Part shown: positions 1 to 8,189 of the stretch, piece by piece | Layout: every line of letters begins with the position of its first letter | How positions within the stretch are numbered: the stretch's first letter is position 1 | NCBI GenBank assembly: GCA_022822125.1 | Contig: JAJECF010000085.1 | Coordinates: 1-26,924 of the forward strand | Direction of reading: 5' to 3' | Length of the DNA stretch: 26,924 nucleotides | DNA from: Alphaproteobacteria bacterium | GTDB taxonomy: Bacteria; Pseudomonadota; Alphaproteobacteria; Bin95 | Notes under the pieces: generated by a model | What the model was told of the DNA's origin: nothing | Database searches by the model: none | The model's input: the letters and a program-made list of their open reading frames with translations, nothing else | Translations under genes and position numbers: made by a program

Positions 1-1
1 C

Positions 2-382
2 TACACCGAGGCGGAGGCCGACGCGAAGATGTCGCGGCGGTTCATGTCGATCAACCTCGCCAAGCCGATGGAGACGGTGGAGCAGTTCCCCTTCGTGCTC
101 TGCGCCTGGCCGTCCTTCGCCGACCAGCCCTATATCAACAATTACCGCATCTATGACGATCGGGTCGGGGAAACGACCCGCTTCACCTACCGGCCGGACC
201 ATGAGTGGTACTGGTTCCCGCGGCAGAAGCCGAACGAGGTGTCGATGCTGAAATGCTACGACTCGGTCACGGACGGTTCGGTGTCGCGCTGGTCGTTCCA
301 CTCGGCCTGCATCGATCCGACAGCGCCGGCCGACGCGCGTTGCCGCAAGAACGTCGTGGTTCGCTCCTACATCTTCTTCTAG
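2..382 (+). CDS. CmcJ/NvfI-family oxygenase, C-terminal part (5' end outside window)
   Basis: The frame is open from base 2 to the TAG ending at 382, so this is the last 126 residues of a longer protein. It ends with the pattern of the CmcJ/NvfI/AsaB family, which is related to Fe(II)/2-oxoglutarate oxygenases: a YRIYDD segment, WYWFPRQ followed by LKCYDS, WSFHSACIDPTAP with the likely metal-binding distal His at bases 299-301, and a closing VVVRSYIFF strand. The proximal HxD motif must lie upstream of the window. Family members hydroxylate or desaturate small molecules, so the substrate cannot be named. A second, full-length and more diverged member sits in the peptide cluster at 13752-14672. 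The family call is from motif memory and no search was run. Confidence 0.75.
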   Translation, partial: YTEAEADAKMSRRFMSINLAKPMETVEQFPFVLCAWPSFADQPYINNYRIYDDRVGETTRFTYRPDHEWYWFPRQKPNEVSMLKCYDSVTDGSVSRWSFHSACIDPTAPADARCRKNVVVRSYIFF

Positions 383-634
383 GCGCTCGCCCCGCGGCGG
401 GAGTCCGGCTTTGCGGGCCGGAAGAAGAGAACGGCAGACAGCATCACCCCGGGCCCCGCGGTCCGGGGTGACGATTTCGGCAGGGTCGACTCCCGTATTG
501 CGTCTGAAAATTATGAAATAATTCCTGAATTAGGATTGCTCCGGGAAGTCTGTGGTAGAATGAGGCAAGGGGAAGGAAGCGGCATTCGCGACGCCGCTCC
601 CCCTCCTGGTTCGCGCCGGCCCGAAATGGCGGCT

Positions 635-717
635 TCATGCCCGAAGAGACAACAGGACATGCATGACCCGCATGCGGATCATGACGGAACATGACATATC
701 ATGACATATCATGACAT
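635..717 (+). repeat. Dispersed repeat copy A with tandem CATGACATAT units
   Basis: It starts with TCATGCCCGAA, passes through a CGCATGCGG segment, and ends in a run of 10-bp CATGACATAT units at 690-717. Copy B (969-1030) shares the start, the middle and the ATCATGACA ending. Copy C (20231-20292) is the same pattern on the other strand. Confidence 0.6.
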
Positions 718-744
718 CTTCACGGGGCCGCCCGCCCCGCTCCC

Positions 745-852
745 TCCTCATCCTGAGTAGCGGCTGCGTCAGCAGGCGCGTATCGAAGGACGCCCCGCCG
801 CCCGGGACAGGATCCTTCGATACGCCGCTGACGCGGCTACTCAGGATGAGGA
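745..852. repeat. Long imperfect inverted repeat (REP-like palindrome)
   Basis: The left arm (745-790) reads TCCTCATCCTGAGTAGC and ends GCGTATCGAAGGA. The right arm (813-852) is its reverse complement with small internal differences, around a GC-rich centre. A single-stranded copy would fold into a stem of roughly 40 bp. Intergenic palindromes with this CTCATCCTGAG...TATCGAAGGA layout are common in alphaproteobacteria. A partial copy lies at 9715-9745. Confidence 0.75.
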
Positions 853-910
853 AGGGGGAGGCGCGGCTGCTCAGGGTGAGGAAGAGGGAAGGCGCGGCTG
901 CTCGGGAACG
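831..910 (+). repeat. GC-rich direct repeats next to the palindrome
   Basis: Three successive imperfect units begin with a GCGGCT(A/G)CTC core. The first two continue into AGG(A/G)TGAGGAAG. They look like stepwise duplications of the right palindrome arm. Confidence 0.5.
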
Positions 911-968
911 GGGGACTGCAATGGAGCGCGACCATGACATCCCTGCAGGGACGGCCGCACCCTTCTCG

Positions 969-1030
969 TCATGCCCGAAAGGACCATCGCATATGCCCCC
1001 TGCGCATGGAGATCATGACATATCATGACA
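969..1030 (+). repeat. Dispersed repeat copy B
   Basis: It shares TCATGCCCGAA, the GCATATGC segment and the ATCATGACA ending with copies A and C. There is no coding content, and it lies within the gene-free stretch. Confidence 0.6.
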
Positions 1031-1111
1031 CTTGTCGGGGCTCCTGGCGCCTGCCTCCGCCGGAAGCCGAAGACGGGCGGCCTCCCTCGAGCGGTCGTCA
1101 GTTCATGCGGG

Positions 1112-1534
1112 CTAAAATGCGGCGCAGACGGTTTCGACGGCGCGCAGCACGGATTGCTGGTTGAAGGCGCGCTTGTAGGCATCGGCAATCTCGGCCGTGC
1201 GCCGCGCGGCGTTCGCGCCCGGTTCGGCGAGGACGATCAGCAGCTTCGCCCTCTCGCGGCCGATGGCGCCCGCGCCGTCGCGCCACTGCCCGCCGGCATC
1301 GACGACGGTCAGCCCGTCCGGGAAGCGGGGCGTGACCTCGGCGGCGAGGAAGCCCCTCCACTCGTCGTCGGATACCGTCCCGCCTCCCGGCCTGCTGCGC
1401 CCGAAGAACATCCGGTATTCCGCATAGCGCTCGAAACCGGTCGGGCAGGGCTGCGTTTCGGCCTGGACTGCCCCGGCGGGGAAGAGCAGCAAGCCGGCGA
1501 GGAGAAGAGCGGCCCGGATGGCGTATGTCGGCAT
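1112..1534 (-). CDS. Secreted DUF3574-like protein
   Basis: The 140-residue protein starts at the ATG at 1534, which has a GAGG-type ribosome binding site and places a standard Sec signal peptide first: positive start, hydrophobic stretch AALLLAGLLLF, likely cut after AVQA. The mature part has CPTGFERYAEYRMFFGRSRPGG, followed by WRGFLAAEVTPRFPDGLTV and a GAGAIGRERAKLLIVL segment. These match my memory of DUF3574, small exported proteins of unknown function. The gene is divergent from the efflux pump downstream. A longer version from 1627 would bury the signal peptide and is less likely. Confidence 0.65.
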   Translation of the reverse strand: MPTYAIRAALLLAGLLLFPAGAVQAETQPCPTGFERYAEYRMFFGRSRPGGGTVSDDEWRGFLAAEVTPRFPDGLTVVDAGGQWRDGAGAIGRERAKLLIVLAEPGANAARRTAEIADAYKRAFNQQSVLRAVETVCAAF

Positions 1535-1671
1535 GGTCACAGCTGCCTCGGGACTGTTGCGGTCACGCGGCGCGACGATAGAAAACGCCGCACCCGCTCG
1601 CAACGCCGCCCGCTTGCCGCCGCGCAAGCGCCGCCTATTTTGCCGTCTTCCGCAGCCCGTTCCGGACAGTC

Positions 1672-2850
1672 TTGGCCTCCCTCTTCCTGCCCGTGCTTGC
1701 CATGCTGGCGGCGTTCGGGCCGCTCTCCATCGACATGTATCTGCCGAGCCTGCCGGCTATCGGGCGCGAATTCGGAGCGTCTGCCGGCGATGTGCAGCTC
1801 ACGCTGTCCGCCTTCTTCGTCGGCTTCGGCATCGGACAATTGCTCTACGGCCCGCTCTCGGACCGCTACGGGCGGCGGCCGATGCTGCTTTTCGGCGTCT
1901 CGGTCTATCTGGCGGCGAGCGCGGGCGCGGCCTTCGCGCCGGATATCGGGGCGCTCGCGGCGGCGCGCTTCTTCCAGGCGCTCGGCGGCGGGGCGGCGAC
2001 GGTGATCGCGCGCGCCTGCGTGCGCGACCGCCATTCGGGCGCGGAGGCGGCGCGCATGCTCTCAACGCTCATGCTCATCATGGGCGCCGCCCCGCTGCTC
2101 GCGCCCTCGCTCGGCGCGCAGGTGCTGCTCGTCGCGGACTGGCGGGCGATCTTCCTGGTCCTGGCCGGCTGGGGCGCGCTGGCGCTGCTCGCCATCGTCT
2201 TCCTGCTGCCGGAGACGCGGCCTGCCGAAACGCGCATCCGCACGGGCCTCGGCTCGATCTTCCTCAATTACGGCCGCCTCGTCTCGGAGCGGCAAACGCT
2301 CGGCTGCGCGCTTGCAAGCGGCGGGGCCTTCGCCGGCATGTTCGCCTATATCTCCGGCACGCCCTTTGTGTTCATGGAAGTGTTCGGCGTCTCGCCCCAA
2401 ACCTACGGGCTGCTGTTCGCCGTCCATATCGTGGCGATCATGGCGGGCGCCTTCACCAACCGCCGGTTGGTCGCCCGCTTCGGCCCCGCAGGCATGATGG
2501 CCTGGGGCACGCGCCTGCTGCTGGCGGCGGGGCTCGCGCTCGCGGCTGTCGCGCTGCTGCTGCCGGGCAGCCTCGCTGCCATCGTCGCGACGCTCATGTG
2601 TTTCATGTTCGCGCTCAACCTCATCGCCGCCAACACCATCGTCATCGCCACGGCCGACAAGGCGGAGATCGCCGGCACGGTGATCGCGCTCATCGGCGCG
2701 GGCCATTTCGCGCTCGGCACGCTCTCGGGCCTTGCGGTCGGCCAGTTCCACGACGGCACGGTGCTGCCGCTGGCGCTCACGGTCGCGGCCTGCGGGTTCG
2801 TCTCCTACGCCGCCCGCCGCTGGCTCCTGTTAGCGCGGGAGGCCGATTGA
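1672..2850 (+). CDS. Bcr/CflA-family MFS drug-efflux transporter
   Basis: The 392-residue membrane protein has about 12 hydrophobic segments. The start region reads AAFGPLSIDMYLPSLPAIG, the hallmark of Bcr/CflA drug:proton antiporters. GPLSDRYGRRPMLL is the MFS motif between helices 2 and 3, and FFQALGGGAATVIARACVRD is a typical helix 4/5 segment. Family members export drugs and small metabolites from the cytoplasm; the substrate here is unknown. The start is a TTG, the only usable start between the upstream stop at 1579-1581 and the first helix, so initiation is less certain than the identity. It is divergent from the DUF3574 gene, with a 137-bp gap. Confidence 0.88.
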   Translation: MASLFLPVLAMLAAFGPLSIDMYLPSLPAIGREFGASAGDVQLTLSAFFVGFGIGQLLYGPLSDRYGRRPMLLFGVSVYLAASAGAAFAPDIGALAAARFFQALGGGAATVIARACVRDRHSGAEAARMLSTLMLIMGAAPLLAPSLGAQVLLVADWRAIFLVLAGWGALALLAIVFLLPETRPAETRIRTGLGSIFLNYGRLVSERQTLGCALASGGAFAGMFAYISGTPFVFMEVFGVSPQTYGLLFAVHIVAIMAGAFTNRRLVARFGPAGMMAWGTRLLLAAGLALAAVALLLPGSLAAIVATLMCFMFALNLIAANTIVIATADKAEIAGTVIALIGAGHFALGTLSGLAVGQFHDGTVLPLALTVAACGFVSYAARRWLLLAREAD

Positions 2851-2926
2851 CTCCGCGCGCCCCGCCCCGGAAGATTCGGACACCCGCCGGATGCCGGCAT
2901 AGCGACGATGAGAGGATACGTCCCCG

Positions 2927-4027
2927 ATGGAGATCGGCTTTTTCAGCATGCCTTCGCACCCCCCCGAGCGCGACCTGCGCGAGGGCCATGAATGGGACCT
3001 CCAGCACATCCGCTGGGCCGACGAACTCGGCTTTGCCGAAGGCTGGATCGGGGAGCACCACACCGCGCCTTGGGAGCCGCATCCCGCACCCGATTTCCTG
3101 GTCGTCGAAGGCCTCCGGCAGACGGAGACCATCCGGCTCGGCCCGGGCGGCTTCCTCTTGCCCTACCACCACCCGGCGGAGCTGGCCAACCGGATTGCGA
3201 TGATGGACCGGCTGAGCCGGGGGCGGCTCAATTTCGGCGTCGCCGCAAGCGGCCTGCCGAGCGACTGGCAGATGTTCAATGTCGACGGCATGTCCGGCCA
3301 GAACCGGGACATGACGCGCGAGGCGCTCGACATCATCCTGCGGCTCTGGTCCGACGAGCCGGAGTTCGACTACAAGGGCAAGTTCTGGCATGTGACCAAG
3401 GGCGCGGAGATGTTCGGCTTCCTGCGCCCGCACCTGTTCCCCCTGCAGAAGCCGCATCCGCCCATCGGCGTGGCCGGCCTCTCCAAGAATTCCGACACGC
3501 TCAAGCTCGCCGGCGAGCGCGGCTTCCTGCCGATGAGCCTGAACCTGAACCCGGCCTATGTCGGCAGCCACTGGGATGCGGTGGAGGAGGGCGCGGCCAG
3601 GGTCGGGCGCACGCCCAGCCGCAACGAATGGCGCATGGTGCGCGAGGTGTTCGTCGCCGAGACGGACGAGGAAGCCTGGCGGCTCTCCGTGGACAGCATG
3701 ATGGGCCGGATGATGCGGGACTATTTCCTGCCGCTGCTCGGCAATTTCGGCTTCCTGGAATTCCTGAAGCACGACCCGGACGTGCCGGACAGCGATGTGA
3801 CGCCGGAATATTGTGCGAAGCACAACTGGCTGGTCGGCTCGCCGGCGACGGTCGCGGAGAAGCTGGAGGCGGTCTATGACGACGTCGGCGGCTTCGGGCA
3901 GCTCCTGCTGTTCTGCTTCGACTACGCCGACAACCCGGAAGCCTGGCATACCTCCATGGGCCTGCTGATGAAGGAGGTGCTGCCGCGGGTGAGCCACCTG
4001 ACGCCCGATACCGCCGCGGCGGCGTAG
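2927..4027 (+). CDS. LLM-class (luciferase-like) flavin-dependent oxidoreductase
   Basis: The 366-residue soluble protein belongs to the bacterial luciferase-like monooxygenase family, which uses reduced FMN (or F420 in some members) and oxygen. Visible marks are MEIGFFSMPSHPP at the start, ADELGFAEGWIGEHHTAPWE (a typical early segment with EHH), the barrel segment RIAMMDRLSRGRLNFGVAASG near residues 87-107, and a late GSPATVAEKLEAVYDDVGGFGQLL segment. The ATG at 2927 has an AGAGG ribosome binding site 11 bases upstream. It follows the efflux pump by 76 bp on the same strand and may be co-transcribed. The substrate is not evident. A second, damaged LLM gene lies at 24808-25964. Confidence 0.88.
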   Translation: MEIGFFSMPSHPPERDLREGHEWDLQHIRWADELGFAEGWIGEHHTAPWEPHPAPDFLVVEGLRQTETIRLGPGGFLLPYHHPAELANRIAMMDRLSRGRLNFGVAASGLPSDWQMFNVDGMSGQNRDMTREALDIILRLWSDEPEFDYKGKFWHVTKGAEMFGFLRPHLFPLQKPHPPIGVAGLSKNSDTLKLAGERGFLPMSLNLNPAYVGSHWDAVEEGAARVGRTPSRNEWRMVREVFVAETDEEAWRLSVDSMMGRMMRDYFLPLLGNFGFLEFLKHDPDVPDSDVTPEYCAKHNWLVGSPATVAEKLEAVYDDVGGFGQLLLFCFDYADNPEAWHTSMGLLMKEVLPRVSHLTPDTAAAA

Positions 4028-4102
4028 CCCCCGCCTCCCCATTCGCGGCCGGAACGGCGAGCCCCCGTTCCGGCCGCTCGATTCTCTGCGCCAATTTGTC
4101 GC

Positions 4103-4121
4103 GATAATGAGACGCATTCGC
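4103..4121. promoter_or_regulatory. Fur-like box 1
   Basis: The 19-mer GATAATGAGACGCATTCGC keeps the GATAATGA half and a CATT half of the classic Fur box. It lies about 75 bp upstream of the iron-binding-protein start. Assignment is by eye only. Confidence 0.4.
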
Positions 4122-4151
4122 ATCTTGCATGCGGCTGTGCGAACGCCATAG

Positions 4152-4176
4152 TTGCGAATGACTATCAGTCGCGCAA
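4152..4176. promoter_or_regulatory. Fur-like box 2, imperfect palindrome
   Basis: The palindrome runs from TTGCGAATGA through a short centre to TCAGTCGCGCAA, close to the AATGAxTATCA core of Fur sites. It ends 18 bp before the ATG at 4195, where a bound repressor would block expression. Iron control fits the downstream binding protein. Confidence 0.5.
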
Positions 4177-4194
4177 CAACGGAAAGTGAAACCC

Positions 4195-5202
4195 ATGCGT
4201 AACCGGACCCTCGGAATCGCGGCGGCGGCCGGGCTCGCCGTCCTCGCGGCCGCATCGGCCGAGGCGGCAGAGGTGAATGTCTATTCCTACCGCCAGCCCT
4301 TCCTGGTCGAGCCGCTGTTCAAGGCGTTCACCGACAAGACCGGCGTCGCCGTCAATGTCGTCTTCGCCAAGAAAGGCCTGATCGAAAGGCTGAAGACCGA
4401 AGGCGCGGCAAGCCCGGCGGACCTGATCTTCACCGTCGATATCGGCCGGCTGCACGACGCGATGAAGGCCGGCGTCGTCGAACCCGTCAAGACCGACGCG
4501 CTCGCCGCCAACATTCCCGCCTCGCTGCGCGACCCGGACGGCAACTGGTACGGGCTGACGACCCGCGCGCGCCTCTTCTTCGTCTCGAAGGACCGCGTGC
4601 CGGAGGGCGGCATCGGGACCTATGAGCAACTCACCGATCCGGAATGGAAAGGGCGCATCTGCACGCGCAGCGGCAAGCATGTGTACATGGTCGCGCTGAC
4701 CGCCTCGATGATCGCGCATCACGGCAAGGAAAAGGCCGAGGCATGGCTCGCCGGCCTCAAGGCCAATCTCGCCCGCCGGCCGCAGGGCAACGACCGCGCG
4801 CAGGTCAAGGCCATCCATGCCGGCGAGTGCGACGTCTCCATCGGCAACCACTACTATTTCCAGAAGATGCTGGACGACCCGAAGCAGAAGCCCTGGGCCG
4901 ACTCCGTGCGCGTCGTTTTCCCGAACCAGGACGGGCGGGGCGCGCATGTCAACATTTCCGGCGCCTCGCTCGTGAAGGGCGCGCCCAATCGGGACAACGC
5001 CATCGCACTGCTCGAGTTCCTTTCCAGCAAGGAAGGCCAGGGCCTCTATGCCAATGTCAACGGCGAATATCCGGTCAGCGCCGACGTCGCAGGCCCGGAA
5101 ATGCTCGCCGCCTTCAAGGCCGATACGCTGTCGCTGGCCCGCGTGGCGGACCTCCGCGAGGAAGCCGGACGCATGGCGGACCGGGTCGATTACGACGGCT
5201 GA
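4195..5202 (+). CDS. Fe(3+) ABC-transporter periplasmic binding protein (FutA/SfuA-like)
   Basis: The 335-residue protein starts at the ATG at 4195, with GGAA about ten bases upstream; a GTG at 4186 is the alternative. A Sec signal peptide (GIAAAAGLAVLAAASAEAA) precedes the mature start EVNVYSYRQPFLVEPLFKAF, typical of ferric-iron binding proteins. Further family marks are ADLIFTVDIGRL, WYGLTTRARLFFVSKD, GRICTRSGKHVYMVALTASM and a Tyr pair in SIGNHYYFQKM, which in this family helps hold ferric iron. No permease or ATPase gene lies alongside, so its ABC partners must be elsewhere. Two Fur-like boxes upstream and a strong terminator downstream make it look like an iron-regulated single-gene unit. 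Confidence 0.9.
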   Translation: MRNRTLGIAAAAGLAVLAAASAEAAEVNVYSYRQPFLVEPLFKAFTDKTGVAVNVVFAKKGLIERLKTEGAASPADLIFTVDIGRLHDAMKAGVVEPVKTDALAANIPASLRDPDGNWYGLTTRARLFFVSKDRVPEGGIGTYEQLTDPEWKGRICTRSGKHVYMVALTASMIAHHGKEKAEAWLAGLKANLARRPQGNDRAQVKAIHAGECDVSIGNHYYFQKMLDDPKQKPWADSVRVVFPNQDGRGAHVNISGASLVKGAPNRDNAIALLEFLSSKEGQGLYANVNGEYPVSADVAGPEMLAAFKADTLSLARVADLREEAGRMADRVDYDG

Positions 5203-5247
5203 ACCGAAACGGCAGACAAGGGCCTCCTCCGCCCTTTCCTGCCGCTG

Positions 5248-5279
5248 CATGGGCGGCGCACCGCGCAGCGCCGCCCATG
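5248..5279. other. Perfect GC-rich hairpin
   Basis: CATGGGCGGCGC pairs with GCGCCGCCCATG around an 8-base loop. It lies 46 bp after the binding-protein stop, just before the terminator, and has no U-run of its own. Confidence 0.7.
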
Positions 5280-5285
5280 CGCTCC

Positions 5286-5306
5286 GCCGCCGCTGGCGGC
5301 TTTTTT
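5286..5306 (+). terminator. Rho-independent terminator
   Basis: The stem GCCGCC-GCT-GGCGGC is followed at once by six T residues (5301-5306). It ends the iron-binding-protein transcript. Confidence 0.85.
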
Positions 5307-5454
5307 GCGCTCTGGCGGCGGGGAATCGAGTTGGTGTAACATTCGCCACTGTATCGTAGCCCGCCGGGGCGTCGGTCCGGGCTCCGGGGGGCCCTGCAGG
5401 CGGGCTCCGGATGCAGTCCTGCGAATGAGACTATTCCAGACCGAAGCGCCGGCC

Positions 5455-6372
5455 TCAGGCGTCGAGCCGGTAGAAGCGGGCAGCCGTGTCGTGGAAGAGA
5501 GCCCGCCGGTCGGCTGCAGGCAGGTCGCTCACCATGCGCTTATAGGCGCTCATCATGGCGCCGAAACCTGTCCGCAGCCCGTCCACCGGGAAATTGCTCG
5601 CGAACATGCAGCGCGCCGCGCCGAACAGCCGGATCGTCTCGCGCACGAGCGGGCCGTTCTCCTCCTCGCGCCAGGGGCCGTCCGGCAGGCAGAGGCAGGA
5701 GAGCTTGACGGAGACATTCGGGCAAGCGGCCAGCGCCGCCATGCCCCGCCGCCAGAGGTCGAGCCCGGCCGGCGAGCGGTCCCAGGGAAAGCCCGTGTGA
5801 TTCAGCACGATGGGGACGGCCGGGAAGGCGCGCGCCACCTCGGCCGCCTCCTCCAGATGCCATGCCGGCACCCGCAGGTCCCAGGAGAGGCCGTAGCGCT
5901 CCAGCAGCGCGAAGCCGGCGAGCCAGCGCTCATCCTGCATCGTGCCTGCCCGGCCACGCACGGAAGGGCCGGGCCGGGCGGTCGTCACCGGCTTCGAGCG
6001 CACGCCCCGGAAGCGGCGGGACGCGGCGATATGGCGCTCCAGCACCTCGGCGCAGTCCTCCCGGTGGAACCAGGCATGGCCGACAATGGCGGCGGGCATG
6101 CCGTGCTCTTCGGCGATCTGGTCCACCCAGACCGTCTCCTCGACCTGGAGGCTCCGGTCGCATTCCGCCTCCACATGGACGGTCGCGACGACATTCAGGC
6201 CGGCGGCGTCGCGGCGGTACTCCGCCGGCAGGTAGTTCCGCCTGAGCGGCGCATAGTCGCCGAGGAAGAACCCGCCATGCGGCTCCGGGTCATGAAGCCA
6301 GGGATAGCGGAGCGCATCGAGGTCCCAGAGATGGTGGTGCGCATCGACGATCGGCAGGTCGGCGTCGGGCAT
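5455..6372 (-). CDS. Amidohydrolase-2 family metal-dependent hydrolase
   Basis: The 305-residue protein starts at the ATG at 6372, which has GGGAG upstream and sets the metal motif near the N-terminus. PIVDAHHHLWDLDALRYPWL is the HxH start of the amidohydrolase-2 barrel (lactonase-like members such as L-rhamnono-lactonase and pyrone-dicarboxylate hydrolase). Later marks are GFRGVRSK-like segment RFRGVRSKP, VLNHTGFPWDRS with the conserved His, a cysteine-rich SVKLSCLCLP strand, and CMFASNFPVDGL carrying the S/D-type active-site segment. The substrate is probably a lactone or carboxylate, but the exact reaction cannot be read. It is divergent from the gene at 6438, 65 bp away, so the two may share a control region. 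Confidence 0.85.
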   Translation of the reverse strand: MPDADLPIVDAHHHLWDLDALRYPWLHDPEPHGGFFLGDYAPLRRNYLPAEYRRDAAGLNVVATVHVEAECDRSLQVEETVWVDQIAEEHGMPAAIVGHAWFHREDCAEVLERHIAASRRFRGVRSKPVTTARPGPSVRGRAGTMQDERWLAGFALLERYGLSWDLRVPAWHLEEAAEVARAFPAVPIVLNHTGFPWDRSPAGLDLWRRGMAALAACPNVSVKLSCLCLPDGPWREEENGPLVRETIRLFGAARCMFASNFPVDGLRTGFGAMMSAYKRMVSDLPAADRRALFHDTAARFYRLDA

Positions 6373-6437
6373 GGCGGTCTCCCGGCTGGCGGCCTGCATC
6401 CTGCCCCGGCCGGACGCGGCGCGGAAGACAGCCGCGC

Positions 6438-7181
6438 ATGACGCTCGCGCCGGAAGACCCGCCGCCCTTCGAGCTGCTGCCCGGCCGGTCGGAATCGCCG
6501 GTCGTCTTTGTCTGCGACCATGCGAGCCATGCCCTGCCGGCGCGTCTGGGCGGTCTCGGCATATCCGAGGCCGCGCTCCGCGACCATATCGGCTGGGACC
6601 CCGGCGCGGCCGCCGTCTTCGAATTGCTGGCGGCGCGCTTCGAGGCCCCGGCGGCGCGCTCCGGCTATTCCCGCCTCGCCATAGACTGCAACCGCGACCC
6701 CGGCGACCCGACCTCGATCCTGGAGGAGAGCGACGGCGTGCCCGTGCCCGGCAATCGGGGCCTCGACGCCGCCGCGCGCGCCTGGCGGCGGGACGCGCTG
6801 TTCGAGCCCTACCACGCCGCGATAGAGGAGATGTTGGACGGCTGCCGGGCGCTCCGGGCCTTCGTGTCGGTCCACAGCTTCACGCCGCGGCTTGCCGGCG
6901 GCGACCCGCGGCCCTGGCATGTGGGCACCTTCTGGAACGAGAGCGAGGCGCTCGCCCGGCCGTTCATGGCGGCGCTCGGGGCGGAGCCCGGCGTGGTCGT
7001 CGGCGACAACCTGCCCTATTCGGGCCGCTCCCGTCGCGGCTACACGACCCGCCGCCATGCCGAGGCGCGCGGCATTGCGCATATCGGCCTGGAGATCCGC
7101 AACGACCTCATCCGCGACGACGCCGGCGCCGCCCTCTGGGCGCGGCGCATCGGCGACGCGCTGGCGGCGGCGCTAAGCTGA
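6438..7181 (+). CDS. N-formylglutamate amidohydrolase-like protein
   Basis: The 247-residue protein of the N-formylglutamate amidohydrolase (HutG-like) family removes formyl groups from N-formyl amino acids in characterised members. Visible marks are VVFVCDHASHALP near residues 22-34, DHIGWDPGAAAVFELLAARF, YSRLAIDCNRDP, SVHSFTPRL with the conserved His, and HIGLEIRNDLI near the end. No other histidine-degradation genes are nearby, so a role in general N-acyl amino-acid turnover is as likely as the Hut pathway. GGAAGA lies about ten bases before the ATG. The last nine bases overlap the 3' end of ubiA, which is convergent. Confidence 0.85.
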   Translation: MTLAPEDPPPFELLPGRSESPVVFVCDHASHALPARLGGLGISEAALRDHIGWDPGAAAVFELLAARFEAPAARSGYSRLAIDCNRDPGDPTSILEESDGVPVPGNRGLDAAARAWRRDALFEPYHAAIEEMLDGCRALRAFVSVHSFTPRLAGGDPRPWHVGTFWNESEALARPFMAALGAEPGVVVGDNLPYSGRSRRGYTTRRHAEARGIAHIGLEIRNDLIRDDAGAALWARRIGDALAAALS

Positions 7182-8108
7182 CATGCCCAGCGCGATGGCG
7201 CCGAGGACCAGCAAACCGCCGAGACGGTTCGATTTGAAGATGGCGAGGCAGTGGTCCGGGTCGTCGATGTCGAGGCGGCGGACCTGCCAGGCGAATTGCG
7301 CGGCGACAACTGCAAGCCCGGCGAAGAACGGCCAGCCCAGCCCCGCGAGCCACCCGGCGAGCGCCAGCAGGGCGAGCGCGGCCCCGTAGAAGCCCGCCAC
7401 CCAGGGCCGGGTGCGCGCCCCGAACAGGAGCGCCGTCGATCTGACGCCCACCAGCGCATCGTCCTCCTTGTCCTGGTGGGCGTAGATCGTGTCGTAGCCG
7501 AGCGTCCAGGCGATGCCGGCGGCGTAGAGGGCGTAGGCCGGCGCCGAGACCTCGCCCTGGACCGCCGCCCATCCGATCAGTGCGCCCCAGTTGAAGGTGA
7601 GGCCGAGCCAGGCCTGCGGCCAGTGGCTGAACCGCTTCATGAAGGGATAGGCCAGCACCAGCGGGATGGAGCCGAGGCCCACGAGGATCGCGCCCGGCTT
7701 GAGCGCCAGCAGCACGGCGAGCCCGACAACGCCCTGCGCCGCAATGAACGTCCAGGCGCGGAAGACGGTCGTATGTCCCGCCGGCAGGGGGCGGATCGCG
7801 GTGCGCGAAACGCGGGCGTCGAAGTCCCGGTCCACGATGTCGTTATAGGTACAGCCCGCGCCCCGCATGGCCACCGCGCCCGCCGCGAACAGCGCGAACA
7901 GCAGGAGCATATCCGGCGCAGAGACGCCGGGCGCGCCGGCCGCCGCCAGCGCCGCGCCCCACCAGCAGGGCAGCAGCAGCAGCCAGGCGCCGATCGGCCG
8001 GTCCCAACGCGCGAGGCGCGAATAGGGCACGAGCCAAAGCGGGATCGCCCGCTCCCAGGCACCCCGGATGCGGATATCGGTTGCGGCAAGGGGGTCACGC
8101 GCCGTCAT
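7173..8108 (-). CDS. ubiA: 4-hydroxybenzoate polyprenyltransferase UbiA
   Basis: The 311-residue integral membrane prenyltransferase joins the polyprenyl chain to 4-hydroxybenzoate in ubiquinone synthesis. The first Asp-rich motif is NDIVDRDFDARV, which binds the Mg-prenyl-diphosphate; the second is YAHQDKEDDALVG. RLARWDRPIGAWLLLLPCWWG at the start and FNWGALIGWAAVQ in the middle are typical UbiA helices. The start at the ATG at 8108 gives a normal length; an upstream extension to 8144 adds only an unlikely PPPPAAA leader. It overlaps the convergent gene at 6438-7181 by nine bases. Confidence 0.92.
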   Translation of the reverse strand: MTARDPLAATDIRIRGAWERAIPLWLVPYSRLARWDRPIGAWLLLLPCWWGAALAAAGAPGVSAPDMLLLFALFAAGAVAMRGAGCTYNDIVDRDFDARVSRTAIRPLPAGHTTVFRAWTFIAAQGVVGLAVLLALKPGAILVGLGSIPLVLAYPFMKRFSHWPQAWLGLTFNWGALIGWAAVQGEVSAPAYALYAAGIAWTLGYDTIYAHQDKEDDALVGVRSTALLFGARTRPWVAGFYGAALALLALAGWLAGLGWPFFAGLAVVAAQFAWQVRRLDIDDPDHCLAIFKSNRLGGLLVLGAIALGMSA

Positions 8109-8189
8109 GACCCGCACTCTCGCTGCCGCGGGCGGAGGAGGCAAGAACGGGTATGCGGCCGGGCGTCGTCCGGGCTATGGTCGCGGCCC

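Larger units (their letters stand above)
383..1111. other. 729-bp non-coding stretch rich in repeats
   Basis: I see no convincing gene here: the short open frames have no good ribosome binding site and no recognisable protein. It holds a long imperfect palindrome (745-852), GC-rich direct repeats (about 831-910), and two copies of a dispersed repeat (635-717 and 969-1030) that end in tandem CATGACATAT units. The stretch at 505-560 is noticeably AT-richer than the rest and could hold a promoter, but no clear -35/-10 pair was found. Confidence 0.7.

Noticed and set aside
690..717. Tandem CATGACATAT units as a CRISPR or replication-origin iteron array
   Set aside because: Units are directly adjacent with no spacers, too few for an origin, and there is no replication gene nearby.
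2777..4255. Long minus-strand open frame (492 codons) opposite the LLM oxidoreductase
   Set aside because: It has the Arg/Ala/His-rich make-up of a GC-driven shadow frame, no ribosome binding site, and covers a clear gene on the other strand.
7173..7181. Nine-base overlap of the convergent ends of ubiA and the N-formylglutamate amidohydrolase-like gene
   Set aside because: Small 3' overlaps are ordinary in compact bacterial genomes.
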